Source: an uncultured Enterobacter sp.
Lineage (GTDB): Bacteria > Pseudomonadota > Gammaproteobacteria > Enterobacterales > Enterobacteriaceae
NCBI GenBank assembly: GCA_946477805.1
Contig: CAMKZP010000198.1
Coordinates: 1-6,834 of the forward strand
Reading direction: 5' to 3'
Length of the DNA stretch: 6,834 nucleotides
Below, piece by piece: positions 6,682 to 6,834 of the stretch. The stretch's first letter is position 1. Each line of letters starts with the position of its first letter. Both the position numbers and the translations under genes were made by a program. The notes beneath the pieces were generated by a model. The model did not search any database. It saw only the letters and a program-made list of their open reading frames with translations, and was not told the DNA's origin.

Positions 6682-6834
6682 TTAATTGAGTATCTGGACG
6701 GCAGCGCCAGGCTGTACGCGCTGCGCACCGTCAGTGATCGCTCGCTCACCGGGCTTCACGCCGGATGAAATCTGGAACTGCTGGCCAATCTGCCCGGCGA
6801 TGGTCAGCGGACGCATTTCGGCTTTACCGTCGGC
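6682..6834 (-). CDS. Periplasmic adaptor (membrane fusion protein) of the RND pump, C-terminal 50 residues
   Basis: Only the last 50 codons are in the window. The segment reads ADGKAEMRPLTIAG, then GQQFQISSGVKPGERAITDG, then AQRVQPGAAVQI. This is the typical end of an AcrA/MexA-type adaptor, where the membrane-proximal domain carries the V-x-x-G-L/V-KPGE-x-V/I motif. In such pumps the adaptor is a periplasmic lipoprotein joining the transporter to the outer-membrane channel. The N-terminal signal and hairpin are outside the window. The TAA at 6682-6684 is nine bases before the transporter ATG, and the transporter's GGAG lies directly after it. This spacing indicates co-transcription from a promoter beyond the right edge. 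The open frame at 6834 starts exactly on a codon. Confidence 0.88.
   Translation of the reverse strand, partial: ADGKAEMRPLTIAGQIGQQFQISSGVKPGERAITDGAQRVQPGAAVQILN

Overview
The window looks like chromosomal DNA of an enterobacterium, most likely the Enterobacter/Klebsiella/Lelliottia group. The main evidence is the gene at 2466-3587, whose product reads nearly residue for residue like Escherichia coli YbdK (373 aa here, 372 aa in E. coli). The right three quarters are GC-rich (43 of 60 bases in 2701-2760). Everything left of about 1400 is much poorer in GC (21 of 60 in 1021-1080, 23 of 60 in 961-1020, about 45% around 301-360). The window therefore seems to join ordinary backbone DNA to an accessory segment.

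Left accessory part (1 to about 1400): all genes are on the minus strand. A membrane-anchored alpha/beta hydrolase runs off the left edge, with a TTG start at 601 and an active-site serine elbow just inside the window. Upstream of it, after a 216-base gap, is an unrecognised 153-aa protein (818-1279) with a cysteine-rich C-terminal half. Two equally spaced copies of a small motif (GTCCG, 11 bases, AAGCGGA) lie on either side of this unknown gene, at 780-802 and 1413-1435. The second copy is a good inverted repeat.

Middle (1473-3587): a ketopantoate-reductase-family oxidoreductase on the minus strand and ybdK on the plus strand diverge from a 105-base intergenic region. That region contains a convincing extended -10 promoter for the oxidoreductase and a weaker -10 candidate for ybdK.

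Right (3517-6834): on the minus strand, the end of a periplasmic adaptor gene is followed nine bases later by a complete RND (HAE1-type) multidrug-efflux transporter. Together they form the inner part of a tripartite efflux pump. The transporter gene ends inside ybdK, a 71-base convergent overlap. Its apparent intrinsic terminator (perfect 10-bp stem, 5-base loop, T-rich tail on the minus strand only) also lies within ybdK coding sequence. No outer-membrane channel gene follows, so the pump probably borrows TolC or a channel encoded elsewhere.

I found no CRISPR array, tRNA, rRNA, insertion sequence or phage gene. I see no clearly new multi-gene system. The most interesting items are the terminator embedded in ybdK, the orphan cysteine-rich protein with its flanking motifs, and the sharp change in composition near 1400-1470.
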